Of a stretch of 7,712 nt of DNA, positions 1 through 5,619 are shown in pieces. The DNA is taken from the NCBI GenBank assembly GCA_020052545.1, contig JAGVOV010000181.1:1-7712 (forward strand), in the 5' to 3' direction. The notes beneath the pieces are model-generated. The model searched no databases and was not told where the DNA came from. It was given only the letters and a program-made list of their open reading frames with translations. A program made the translations under genes and the position numbers. Each line of letters starts with the position of its first letter. The first letter of the stretch is position 1. Source of the stretch: an archaeon. Its GTDB lineage: Archaea; Nanobdellota; Nanobdellia; Woesearchaeales; JAGVOV01.

Positions 1-63
1 ATAGAGGAACAAGCACCTGTCAAGGAAGAAGAGGAAGACTTAGAAGAGGATCAAAATGACTGA
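1..63 (+). CDS. C-terminal tail of an upstream protein (possibly ribosomal protein eL43/L37Ae), 5' truncated
   Basis: The first reading frame is open from the window edge to a TGA at 61-63 and encodes about 20 residues, mostly Glu and Asp (for example EEEEDLEEDQND). Only this acidic, presumably disordered tail is visible, so the sequence itself does not identify the protein. The guess of eL43 (L37Ae) rests on the common archaeal gene order eL43, rpoP, pcc1, prefoldin beta. The coding end overlaps the rpoP start by 8 nt, which suggests translational coupling in one operon. The promoter lies upstream of the window. Confidence 0.5.
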   Translation: MEEQAPVKEEEEDLEEDQND

Positions 64-193
64 ATACAAATGCTTTGATTGCAACAAAAGGATATCCTCA
101 GACACACTGAGGAAGAAAGTCCGCTGCCCTTATTGCGGCTACAAGATTTTGTACAAGTCAAGGAGCGCGACTACCAAGATCAAGGCAGTATGA
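56..193 (+). CDS. rpoP: DNA-directed RNA polymerase subunit P (RpoP / Rpb12)
   Basis: This 45-residue protein is the small zinc-binding RNA polymerase subunit equivalent to eukaryotic Rpb12, a component of the core enzyme that contacts the Rpb2/Rpb3-like subunits. It has the full zinc ribbon: YKCFDC (Cys6, Cys9) and RCPYCGYKILYKSR (Cys24, Cys27), followed by the basic tail typical of the family. The length is normal for RpoP (about 44-50 residues). The ATG at 56 overlaps the end of the upstream gene and is preceded by GAGGATC at a short spacing, a good archaeal ribosome-binding site. Its TGA (191-193) overlaps the pcc1 start. Confidence 0.93.
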   Translation: MTEYKCFDCNKRISSDTLRKKVRCPYCGYKILYKSRSATTKIKAV

Positions 194-402
194 TGCAGTG
201 CAAGGTTGAGCTTGACTACAGCGTAACGCTGCAGAAGGCCCTTGAGCCAGAGCTTAAAGGCCTTGAGAAAGACCGCTCAACGACATCGATAAAAAAAGAT
301 GGCAAAAGATTAATCATAATTATTGAAGCTAAGGATTCAGTTGCTTTGCGGGCAGCCTTTAACTCAATAACTAAACTCGTCACAGTGTATGAAAAGGCGT
401 AA
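190..402 (+). CDS. pcc1: KEOPS complex subunit Pcc1
   Basis: Pcc1 is the small dimerising subunit of KEOPS, the complex that with Kae1, Bud32 and Cgi121 transfers threonylcarbamoyl to A37 of ANN-decoding tRNAs (t6A). The protein is about 70 residues. It shows the family pattern: an N-terminal beta strand (CKVELDYS), a helix, then EKDRSTTSIKKDGKRLII as the second and third strands, and EAKDSVALRAAFNSITKL as the conserved C-terminal helix (ALRA..NS). Two adjacent ATGs (190 and 193) are possible starts; 190 overlaps the rpoP stop as ATGA. An in-frame ATG at 79 is rejected because it lies inside rpoP. No other KEOPS gene is in the window. Confidence 0.88.
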   Translation: MMQCKVELDYSVTLQKALEPELKGLEKDRSTTSIKKDGKRLIIIIEAKDSVALRAAFNSITKLVTVYEKA

Positions 403-403
403 A

Positions 404-724
404 ATGGAAAGCGAAGAAAAATTGGCCCAGCTGCAGATGATTGAGCAGAACATGCAGCAATTTCTGGTGCAGAAGCAGCAGTATCAAGGCCAGCTGATAG
501 AGCTTGAGTCAGCGCTTAAAGAGACAGAAGGCAAGGAGAAGGCCTATAAGATAATAGGCAACATCATGGTCTCCACAGATGCCGAGGAGCTGAGGAAAGA
601 GCTCAAGGAAAAGAAAGAGATGATAGATCTGAGGCTGAAGAGCCTCGACAAGCAGGAGAAGCTCATAAAAGAGAGGGCTCAGAAGCTGCAGGCAGAGATA
701 ATGGAAGAGATGGAGAAAAAATGA
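404..724 (+). CDS. pfdB: Prefoldin subunit beta
   Basis: This is the beta subunit of archaeal prefoldin, the jellyfish-shaped alpha2-beta4 co-chaperone that captures unfolded proteins and delivers them to the thermosome. The 106 residues form two long coiled-coil helices joined by the beta-hairpin region. The diagnostic stretch is KAYKIIGNIMVSTDAEELRK, followed by KEKKEMIDLRLKSLDKQEKL, a near-textbook beta-subunit signature. The chosen ATG is 1 nt after the pcc1 stop and has AAGGCG upstream. An ATG at 389 would add five residues (MKRRK) and overlap pcc1 by 14 nt; it has no visible ribosome-binding site but cannot be excluded. The alpha subunit is not in this window. Confidence 0.93.
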   Translation: MESEEKLAQLQMIEQNMQQFLVQKQQYQGQLIELESALKETEGKEKAYKIIGNIMVSTDAEELRKELKEKKEMIDLRLKSLDKQEKLIKERAQKLQAEIMEEMEKK

Positions 725-966
725 GCCAAGAACAACTTAATGAGGTCATCCAATGCTTGCAGGAAGTCGAGCATGACAACACTGTGCCGAAGAACATCAA
801 GCTCAAAGTTTCAAACACAATAAAGGTTTTGAGCGAGCAGGATGAGATGGGCATGAAGATAAATCGCGCATTGAATGAATTAGATGAATTGACTGATGAC
901 AACAACATCCAGCCTTTCACCAGGACGCAGATATATCACATTGTCAGCCTGCTTGAGAAATTCTGA
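721..966 (+). CDS. UPF0147 family protein
   Basis: This 81-residue helical protein matches the archaeal UPF0147 family. The features seen are an N-terminal helix (EVIQCLQEVEHD), the conserved turn TVPKNIKLKV, a central helix with LNELDELTDDNN, and the closing RTQIYHIVSLLEKF (family pattern: ART.I..IVS.LE). Family members are small helix-bundle proteins with no established function. The ATG overlaps the prefoldin beta stop as ATGA and has GGAG five nt upstream, so translation is probably coupled. Its position as last gene of the rpoP-pcc1-pfdB operon hints at a role in translation or protein folding, but that is inference. The stop abuts the stop of the converging channel gene with no spacer. 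Confidence 0.85.
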   Translation: MSQEQLNEVIQCLQEVEHDNTVPKNIKLKVSNTIKVLSEQDEMGMKINRALNELDELTDDNNIQPFTRTQIYHIVSLLEKF

Positions 967-1533
967 TTATCTTTTCTTTCTCTGGAACAAGTTTTTCCTC
1001 AACAGCTCGTTGGGCACGTAGATAATGTCACCATTCTTCGCCTCAATCATGGTCTCGGTGAGATTGACTTCCATGACTTTTCCGGCAACGGTGCCAATCC
1101 TTATCATGTCGCCTTCCTTCACCAAATCGCGCCTCACCAGGAAGACGTTGGCCAGGAAGTTCGGGAAGAAATGCACGAGCTCTATGTACATCGTCACCAG
1201 CACAAGTATGAAGAGAAGGCCTAGCAGTATCTGAAATATCGTCGCTGTTATGCCGAGCTGGAGCAATGCGATGAATATTGATATTATGTAAGAGATTGTA
1301 GTGATGAGCCTGCCTATGAACTCGGAAGCGGAGACCTTGAAGCCTATGGCATTCTTCACGATGTTGTTGAACTTCATGTCAAGCAGCAGCTTCTGAACTA
1401 GTTTTCCCAGAAGCTTGCCTATTATGAAGCCCAGCAAAATTATGATGATTGCCACGATGAATTTTGATATGAGGCCCGAGAAGAACGTGTTGAGCGTGTT
1501 GACTGAGTTCTCAAGTATGCCTGTCTCGTTCAT
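967..1533 (-). CDS. Small MscS-family mechanosensitive ion channel-like protein
   Basis: This 188-residue membrane protein resembles the core of small-conductance mechanosensitive channels, which open on membrane tension during osmotic downshock. Visible are an N-terminal amphipathic segment, TM1 (about 22-46), TM2 (about 74-96), and a third hydrophobic helix (about 98-122) running into HFFPNFLANVFLVRRD. A short beta domain follows with the MscS pattern: GDMIRIG (141-147), GTVAGKVMEVNLTETMIEAK (147-166), then GDIIYVPNELL (168-178, compare iPNs). It ends in basic QRKKR right after this domain, so the C-terminal alpha/beta cage of E. coli MscS (286 residues) is missing. Ion selectivity and gating cannot be read from the sequence. 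It is a single gene with its own TATA box. Confidence 0.8.
   Translation of the reverse strand: MNETGILENSVNTLNTFFSGLISKFIVAIIIILLGFIIGKLLGKLVQKLLLDMKFNNIVKNAIGFKVSASEFIGRLITTISYIISIFIALLQLGITATIFQILLGLLFILVLVTMYIELVHFFPNFLANVFLVRRDLVKEGDMIRIGTVAGKVMEVNLTETMIEAKNGDIIYVPNELLRKNLFQRKKR
972..996 (+). terminator. T-tracts, possible terminator of the rpoP-pcc1-pfdB operon
   Basis: Short T tracts on the + strand (972-975, 977-979, and T5 at 992-996) follow the UPF0147 stop. Archaeal termination commonly occurs at such tracts without a hairpin. They lie inside the 3' end of the converging channel gene, whose basic C-terminus (QRKKR) is encoded opposite them. The tracts are only moderately strong, so this is a tentative call. 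Confidence 0.35.
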
Positions 1534-1552
1534 AAATCGGAATTAGACATTT

Positions 1553-1565
1553 GTTTATATAAAGG
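1553..1565 (-). promoter_or_regulatory. TATA-box promoter of the MscS-like gene (leaderless)
   Basis: On the - strand the sequence reads CCTTTATATAAAC, a strong archaeal TATA box. The centre of TTTATATA is 26.5 nt from the A of the start codon at 1533, so transcription should start at or next to the ATG, giving a leaderless mRNA. Confidence 0.7.
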
Positions 1566-1692
1566 TTACTGAAATGTTTTTATTTATGGCGCTTTTTTCA
1601 ACCCGTGATTTTTTCATAAAAACTTAGTACGTTTTCCTGCTTAAACTGCTCAGTTGGCGCTGGTGGCTGCTAAGCTTTGATTTTTAGCAAGA

Positions 1693-1729
1693 AAAAGTTT
1701 TTACAAAAGTTTTATCAAACATTTTTATC
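1693..1729 (+). repeat. Three imperfect tandem repeats of about 12 bp upstream of the Drg promoter
   Basis: Three consecutive units read AAAAGTTTTTAC (1693-1704), AAAAGTTTTATC (1705-1716) and AAACATTTTTATC (1717-1729). They end 6 nt before the TATA box of the Drg gene. The period is close to one helical turn, so they may be a multi-site operator, an activator platform or a bent-DNA element. They could also be simple A/T-rich drift. Confidence 0.45.
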
Positions 1730-1734
1730 CCAAG

Positions 1735-1746
1735 CTTTAAATAAAA
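1735..1746 (+). promoter_or_regulatory. TATA-box promoter of the Drg GTPase gene (leaderless)
   Basis: The box is TTTAAATA (1736-1743), with its centre 26.5 nt before the ATG at 1766. No ribosome-binding site is evident just before the ATG (the bases are ACCATTCTTTT), in keeping with a leaderless transcript. Confidence 0.65.
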
Positions 1747-1765
1747 AACCTCTAACCATTCTTTT

Positions 1766-2893
1766 ATGGAAGGCAAAAGGAGCGAGGAGAAGAGGGAGAA
1801 AAACACCATCCTCGAGCAGATAAAGGAGATGGAGAAAGGGCTTTCCACGACAAAATACAACAAGAAGACACAGGGAGCGATCGGCCTGATGAAGGCGAAG
1901 ATAGCTAAGCTCAAGGAGAAGCAGGAAAAGAGGAGCTCTGGCGGAAAGAAAGGCGATGGTTATTCTGTCAAAAGGACAGGCGACGCCACTGTCATATTGA
2001 TAGGCTATCCAAGCACAGGAAAATCAACCTTGCTCAACAAATTGACTAATGCAAATTCTGAAGTCGGTGCATATGACTTCACAACCTTAGATGTCATTCC
2101 GGGTCTTCTGGAATACAAGCACTCGAAGATACAGATTTTAGATGTACCCGGCATAGTGAGAGGTGCTGCTGCCGGAACTGGAAGGGGAAAGGAAGTTCTG
2201 GCATGCATAAGGAGCGCAGACCTTGTCCTTTTCATCGTCGATGTAAATCATCCGGAACATATGGATGCGATAAAGAGGGAAGTTTACGAGGCGAATGTCC
2301 GCATCAATCAGGAGAAACCGATTGTGAAGATAGTGAAGACAGAGAAGAATGGCATAAGGATAGGCACTACATTAAAATTGACCAAGCTGGACCAGAACAC
2401 GATAAAGCAGATAATGCACGAGTTCAGATATAACAACGCAGACATCGTGATAAGGAGCGATATCTCAGATGACCAGTTCATCGACTGCATCGAGGACAAC
2501 AAGAAATACATACCGGGCATCGTAGTGCTGAATAAAATAGACTTGATTGATGAGGAGAAGCTTAACGAGATGGTGAATTTGGTGGACCCGGACATAGCGA
2601 TCTCAGCAGAGAAAAAGATCCACATTGACGAGTTAAAAAATCTTATCTACCAGAAACTCAGGTTCATAAGAATCTTCACAAAAGAAGTCGGCAAAGAGGC
2701 GGACATGAATGTTCCTATGATAATGAAAAGCCCATGCAAGGTAAAAGATTTGTGCGAGAAGCTTCACAAGGATTTCGTCGTAAAGTTCAAGTATGCCAAG
2801 GTCTTCGGGCCCTCTGCAAAGTTTCCTGGCCAGAAATTCCTCATGGACCATGTCCTGAAAGACATGGACCTTGTAGAGATACATCTTAAGTGA
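1766..2893 (+). CDS. drg: Drg-family (developmentally regulated) GTP-binding protein, OBG superfamily
   Basis: This 375-residue protein has the whole Drg architecture. It has a basic N-terminal helical region (1-65, with TTKYNKKTQGAIGLMKAKIA, typical of Drg proteins), a G domain, and a C-terminal TGS domain (about 300-375, ending DHVLKDMDLVEIHLK). The GTPase motifs are all present: G1 GYPSTGKST (80-88), G2 FTTLDVIPG (105-113), G3 DVPG (126-129), G4 NKID (256-259) and G5 SAE (280-282). The segment between G3 and G4 (about 165-240) is the helical insert characteristic of the family. Drg GTPases associate with ribosomes and are nearly universal in archaea and eukaryotes; the exact task in archaea is unclear. 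The gene is monocistronic with its own TATA box, and its stop is 1 nt from the stop of the converging gene. Confidence 0.95.
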   Translation: MEGKRSEEKREKNTILEQIKEMEKGLSTTKYNKKTQGAIGLMKAKIAKLKEKQEKRSSGGKKGDGYSVKRTGDATVILIGYPSTGKSTLLNKLTNANSEVGAYDFTTLDVIPGLLEYKHSKIQILDVPGIVRGAAAGTGRGKEVLACIRSADLVLFIVDVNHPEHMDAIKREVYEANVRINQEKPIVKIVKTEKNGIRIGTTLKLTKLDQNTIKQIMHEFRYNNADIVIRSDISDDQFIDCIEDNKKYIPGIVVLNKIDLIDEEKLNEMVNLVDPDIAISAEKKIHIDELKNLIYQKLRFIRIFTKEVGKEADMNVPMIMKSPCKVKDLCEKLHKDFVVKFKYAKVFGPSAKFPGQKFLMDHVLKDMDLVEIHLK

Positions 2894-2894
2894 A

Positions 2895-3254
2895 TCAAGC
2901 AGCCTGGGTTGAAAAAGAAATATTCTTGGCTTTTTCATATGCCTCAATTGTAGTATGTAATTTTTTATAATAATCTGCCATAGAAATTTCATCCCTTATC
3001 TCTGCATCATATCTCCTGATGATTCCCTTGAGCACGTTTGTAAGCCTTGCTGATGGAGCATATGTGTCCCCAATAACCATCAAGACATCGTCGAGGTCCT
3101 CTGGAAGCTTAGTCTTCAACGCCTCAAGCTCCGCCATAGCCTGGCTCTTTCGCGTGAAAATCGCAAAAGATGAGTTGAGATAGAAAGGGACTGAATCTTT
3201 CAGCGTCAGGAAATTGACCTTTGCTCTTTCAACGAGATTCAGCTTATATTCCAT
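2895..3254 (-). CDS. Hypothetical helical protein (downstream gene of a two-gene unit)
   Basis: I do not recognise this 119-residue protein. It is soluble, charged and probably all alpha-helical, with no Cys and no membrane segment. Recognisable stretches are TRKSQAMAELEALKTKLPED and RRYDAEIRDEISMADYYKKL. The chosen ATG at 3254 lies 5 nt past the stop of the upstream gene, with GGGG about 11 nt before it. A TTG at 3263 would overlap that stop as TTGA and add three residues, but would leave only 2 nt from the GGGG. Arg codons are mostly AGG/AGA, like the neighbouring housekeeping genes. The tight spacing indicates co-transcription with, and perhaps a shared function with, the gene at 3260-3754. 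It converges on the Drg gene with a 1-nt gap. Confidence 0.7.
   Translation of the reverse strand: MEYKLNLVERAKVNFLTLKDSVPFYLNSSFAIFTRKSQAMAELEALKTKLPEDLDDVLMVIGDTYAPSARLTNVLKGIIRRYDAEIRDEISMADYYKKLHTTIEAYEKAKNISFSTQAA
2931..2966 (+). terminator. T-tract terminator of the Drg gene, inside the converging gene
   Basis: T5 (2931-2935) and T6 (2961-2966) lie 40-75 nt after the Drg stop. They resemble intrinsic archaeal terminators and fall inside the 3' coding end of the - strand gene at 2895-3254. Confidence 0.45.
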
Positions 3255-3259
3255 TGCAA

Positions 3260-3754
3260 TCAAAACCCCGTGACTTGGCGGAAATAATCCATCATGTTGT
3301 AATGGGCAGAATTGCCGCGGAAATGATAAGGCTTTTTTTCAGACATATCTGCTGCGATCAAAGAGACATCGCCTATTCCAAAAAGCAGCTGCATGACGCC
3401 AGATGTCGCGACATTTATCGGAAGGCTTATCGCAGCGCCTAAAGCTTTGCCGGAGTAATATTTATTTGGGTGATTGATCGATTCAAACTCTTTCGTGTTG
3501 ATCTCCTTGCTCACATAACCGCCGCCGAAAGAATGGATGTTCGTGAAATATGTAAGGACGGCGCCGACAGGATCAAATCCCGCGATTATGCCTTCGCCAA
3601 AGCCCATCCCGAAGGTTTTTCTGTCGCTCAATACGATATTATCGAGATTTTCCATCCCACGGAAAAACCATTGCCAGTTTATAAATTTATTGCCACACAG
3701 AAGTGGATAATAACGAGTATTATAAGTACAAATTCCAATAGCCACATATTCCAT
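3260..3754 (-). CDS. Hypothetical protein with glycine-rich hydrophobic segments
   Basis: I do not recognise this 164-residue protein. It has two moderately hydrophobic, Gly-rich stretches, GFGEGIIAGFDPVGAVLTYF and a later one containing GAAISLPINVATSGVMQLLF, plus aromatic-rich ends (NWQWFF; HYNMMDYFRQVTGF). It lacks a classical signal peptide, so membrane insertion or peripheral association is possible but not shown. The start is uncertain: ATG at 3754 is preferred, and a TTG at 3766 would add four residues. Its five Arg codons are CGT, CGT, AGA, CGC and CGC with no AGG, unlike its neighbours, and the first about 30 codons are AT-rich. A different origin is possible, but the sample is small. 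A + strand ORF opposite it (3470-3835) is considered spurious. Confidence 0.6.
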   Translation of the reverse strand: MEYVAIGICTYNTRYYPLLCGNKFINWQWFFRGMENLDNIVLSDRKTFGMGFGEGIIAGFDPVGAVLTYFTNIHSFGGGYVSKEINTKEFESINHPNKYYSGKALGAAISLPINVATSGVMQLLFGIGDVSLIAADMSEKKPYHFRGNSAHYNMMDYFRQVTGF

Positions 3755-3789
3755 GAAAGAAGCCAAAGTAACGAAGAAATGAGCAAAAA

Positions 3790-3801
3790 GTATTTAAATA
3801 G
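3790..3801. promoter_or_regulatory. Palindromic TATA element, probable bidirectional promoter (thermosome / orphan operon)
   Basis: TATTTAAATA (3791-3800) is a perfect palindrome and reads as a TATA box on both strands. In the + direction it is preceded by GCAAAAAG and in the - direction by GAAAG, both purine-rich and BRE-like. Measured from the matching TTTAAATA in each direction, the centre is 40.5 nt from the ATG at 3837 (+) and 40.5 nt from the ATG at 3754 (-). With the same start-site spacing as the other promoters here, each transcript would have a leader of about 14 nt. No other TATA box is evident in the 82-nt gap between the two starts. Confidence 0.65.
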
Positions 3802-3827
3802 ACTTTCTTCTCTTTATCCTATATTTA

Positions 3828-3836
3828 GGGGGTAAA
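3828..3836 (+). promoter_or_regulatory. Strong ribosome-binding site of the 24-codon micro-ORF
   Basis: GGGGGT followed by AAA directly precedes the ATG at 3837. It can pair with the archaeal anti-Shine-Dalgarno (partner GGAGGT) with one G-U wobble. This differs from the leaderless genes of the window. Confidence 0.6.
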
Positions 3837-3911
3837 ATGGATTATATTGGCTGGTTTGGCGATGATGGGGACGATGATTCCGATCCCTTCGACAACGGCC
3901 CAGATTGGTAA
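3837..3911 (+). CDS. 24-residue acidic micro-ORF upstream of the thermosome gene
   Basis: A short ORF runs from ATG 3837 to TAA 3909-3911. It encodes 24 residues, beginning [14 protein letters not shown] and ending NGPDW; eight are Asp, and it has two Trp, two Phe and one Tyr. It has a strong ribosome-binding site (GGGGGTAAA-ATG). Its stop is 9 nt before the chaperonin ATG, and the stop's last base adjoins the chaperonin ribosome-binding site, an arrangement typical of coupled translation. It is in the same reading frame as the chaperonin, separated only by TAA and three sense codons. No known family is recognised. It may be a real microprotein, a regulatory leader peptide, or a relic of an N-terminal extension. 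Confidence 0.5.
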   Translation: MDYIGWFGDDGDDDSDPFDNGPDW

Positions 3912-3920
3912 GGGGTAAAA
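3911..3920 (+). promoter_or_regulatory. Ribosome-binding site of the thermosome gene
   Basis: AGGGGT followed by AAAA precedes the ATG at 3921. It overlaps the last base of the micro-ORF stop and nearly duplicates the site before the micro-ORF (AGGGGGTAAAATG against AGGGGTAAAAATG). Confidence 0.6.
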
Positions 3921-5540
3921 ATGACAAACAATGTACAACCGATATTCATACTGCCAGAAGGCACACAGAGGACTTTAGGAAGGGACGCGCAACGAAACAA
4001 TATCATGGCAGCCAAAGCGGTCGCTGAGACAGTGAGGACGACATTAGGCCCGAAAGGCATGGACAAGATGCTTGTATCGGGCCTTGGCGACATCGTTGTC
4101 ACGAATGATGGTGTGACAATCCTCAAGGAGATGGACATAGAGCATCCTGCAGCTAAGATGATTGTAGAGATAGCGAAGACGCAGGAAAATGAGGTCGGCG
4201 ACGGCACCACAACAGCAGTCGTTCTCGCAGGAGAATTGCTGAAGAACGCCGAAAAATTGCTTGATTCTGATATCCATCCTACAGTGATAAGCCACGGCTA
4301 CAGGCTTGCTTCGGACAGGGCGATTGAAGTATTGAACAAGATTGCGGAGCCGATAACGGCCAAAGACTTCAAGCTTTTGAAAGAGATATCGACAACAGCG
4401 ATGACAGGCAAGGGAAGCGAGTCAGCAAAAGATAATCTTGCTGACTTGTGCGTCCAAGCTGTAAGTTTGGTGCAGGACGATGCAACAGGAAAAGTGAGCC
4501 TAGACAACATAAAGATAGAGAAGAGGGCAGGAGCTTCGATGCAGGATTCTGAATTGATAAGAGGCATTGTCCTTGACAAAGAGCGCATCCATGAAGGCAT
4601 GCCAAAGACAGTCAAAGGCGCAAAAATTGCTTTGATTGACAGGGAATTGGAGATAAAGAAGACAGAGATTGACGCAAAGATCGAGATCACAGACCCAAGC
4701 CAGTTGCAGGCATTCATGGACCAGGAAGAGAAGATGTTGCGCGATATGGTCGAGAAGATAGCGAAATCCGGCGCAAATGTAGTCATCTGCCAGAAAGGCG
4801 TCGATGACCTTGTGCAGCATTTCCTTGCGAAAAAGGGTATTTATGCGGTCAGGCGCGTGTCAAGCGATGACATGAAGAAGATTGCGAAGGCGACTGGCGG
4901 TAAGATTGTGTCTAACCTTGATGACCTTAATTTAACAGACCTTGGACAGGCTGGAATCGTCGAGGAAAAGAAAGTCGGCGATGATTCTTTTACATTCATA
5001 CAGGAATGCAAGAATCCTAAGGCTGTGACAATATTGGTCAGAGGCGGAACGGAACACGTCGTTGATGAGATTGAGAGGGCAGTGAAAGATGCTCTCGGCG
5101 ATCTTGCATCTGCATTGAAAGATGGCAAAGTCGTCGCAGGAGCAGGCTCTACTGAGATAGAGCTGGCCCGTCATTTGAGAAAATTCGCAGAATCATTGTC
5201 TGGAAGGGAGCAGCTTGCGGTGCTTGCTTTTGCAGAGTCTTTGGAGATAATCCCTAGGACATTGGCAGAGAATGCCGGGCTTGATCCAATAGATGTCCTG
5301 ACAGAGCTGAAGGCGGCGCATGAGAAAGGCCAGAAATGGGCAGGCATAAATGTCTTCACAGGCAAAGTGATGGACGCATGGGCAGCAGGGGTCATAGAGC
5401 CGTTGAAGATAAAGACCCAGGCAGTGTCAAGCGCATCTGAAGTGAGCCAATTGATACTGAGGATCGACGATGTCATCGCCTCGGGCAGCAAAGCTCCTAG
5501 CGGCGGCCGTGGTATGCCGGGCGGAATGCCGGAATATTGA
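3921..5540 (+). CDS. thsA: Thermosome subunit (group II chaperonin, CCT/TRiC-like)
   Basis: This 539-residue protein is a full-length group II chaperonin subunit. It assembles into double rings that fold proteins with ATP in the cytosol, receiving clients from prefoldin. Domain order: N-terminal equatorial (about 1-145), intermediate, apical with helical protrusion (about 215-370, with the [16 protein letters not shown] region as the built-in lid), intermediate, and C-terminal equatorial. Nucleotide motifs are intact: [12 protein letters not shown] (40-51), NDGVTIL (62-68) and GDGTTT (93-98). The probable hydrolytic Asp is in VKDALGD (D390), and [10 protein letters not shown] is near 407-416. 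The C-terminus [12 protein letters not shown] is the flexible Gly/Met tail that projects into the cavity. It is the only chaperonin gene here. Its promoter region looks built for high expression. Confidence 0.97.
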   Translation: MTNNVQPIFILPEGTQRTLGRDAQRNNIMAAKAVAETVRTTLGPKGMDKMLVSGLGDIVVTNDGVTILKEMDIEHPAAKMIVEIAKTQENEVGDGTTTAVVLAGELLKNAEKLLDSDIHPTVISHGYRLASDRAIEVLNKIAEPITAKDFKLLKEISTTAMTGKGSESAKDNLADLCVQAVSLVQDDATGKVSLDNIKIEKRAGASMQDSELIRGIVLDKERIHEGMPKTVKGAKIALIDRELEIKKTEIDAKIEITDPSQLQAFMDQEEKMLRDMVEKIAKSGANVVICQKGVDDLVQHFLAKKGIYAVRRVSSDDMKKIAKATGGKIVSNLDDLNLTDLGQAGIVEEKKVGDDSFTFIQECKNPKAVTILVRGGTEHVVDEIERAVKDALGDLASALKDGKVVAGAGSTEIELARHLRKFAESLSGREQLAVLAFAESLEIIPRTLAENAGLDPIDVLTELKAAHEKGQKWAGINVFTGKVMDAWAAGVIEPLKIKTQAVSSASEVSQLILRIDDVIASGSKAPSGGRGMPGGMPEY

Positions 5541-5566
5541 TTTTTTTCCAGTTTTTTCTTATTTTT
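5541..5566 (+). terminator. Triple T-tract terminator of the thermosome transcript
   Basis: Directly after the stop come T7 (5541-5547), T6 (5552-5557) and T5 (5562-5566). Such serial T tracts without a hairpin are typical efficient archaeal terminators. This is the strongest terminator in the window that lies outside a coding sequence. Confidence 0.75.
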
Positions 5567-5586
5567 GTAATGACTTATGGATAGTA

Positions 5587-5599
5587 AAATTTATAAAAG
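5587..5599 (+). promoter_or_regulatory. TATA-box promoter of the gene at 5620 (leaderless)
   Basis: TTTATAAA (5590-5597) is centred 26.5 nt before the ATG at 5620. Its spacing matches the other leaderless promoters in the window, and it supports 5620 as the true start over upstream in-frame codons. Confidence 0.7.
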
Positions 5600-5619
5600 A
5601 GCATCCATTTCTAGGGACT

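Larger units (their letters stand above)
1534..1765. other. Divergent intergenic spacer
   Basis: This 232-nt spacer separates the divergent MscS-like and Drg genes. It contains a TATA box for each gene at its two ends and the 12-bp tandem repeats near the Drg side. The middle (about 1600-1690) has a weak CTTAG/CTAAG inverted pair (1623-1627 with 1670-1674) enclosing a more GC-rich stretch, but no convincing RNA gene or ORF. Confidence 0.6.

Noticed and set aside
79..189. Upstream in-frame start for pcc1 at 79.
   Set aside because: This stretch is the rpoP gene in another frame; Pcc1 homology begins at the ATG pair 190/193.
663..920. - strand ORF of 85 codons over prefoldin beta and UPF0147.
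   Set aside because: It is antisense to two recognised genes and has a Ser/Leu-rich composition typical of shadow frames.
1567..1620. Small - strand ORF of about 20 codons starting near 1617 that runs into the MscS promoter.
   Set aside because: It is short, A-rich and without a ribosome-binding site, and it ends within the TATA box; nothing separates it from chance.
1645..1675. tRNA-like A-box (GCTCAGTTGGC) and a CTTAG/CTAAG stem in the MscS-Drg spacer, suggesting a tRNA or small RNA.
   Set aside because: There is no D-stem closure, anticodon arm or TPsiC (GGTTCRA) sequence at the right distance; what follows is A/T-rich promoter DNA. The 5-bp stem alone is weak.
3221..3442. + strand ORF of 73 codons overlapping the junction of the two hypothetical - strand genes.
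   Set aside because: It lies antisense to both genes, has no initiation signal and no recognisable domain.
3470..3835. + strand ORF of 121 codons opposite the hypothetical gene at 3260-3754.
   Set aside because: It runs through the palindromic TATA element, has no ribosome-binding site or promoter, and its composition is not protein-like. The - strand frame pairs with a tightly spaced partner gene and looks better.
4298..4820. Long - strand ORFs inside the thermosome gene (also at 3842-4210 and 4841-5491).
   Set aside because: The + strand thermosome frame is unambiguous over its full length; these are shadow frames of its codon pattern.
5470..5619. Longer N-terminus for the protein at 5620.
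   Set aside because: It would overlap the end of the thermosome gene, cross its T-tract terminator and contain the TATA box used for the start at 5620.
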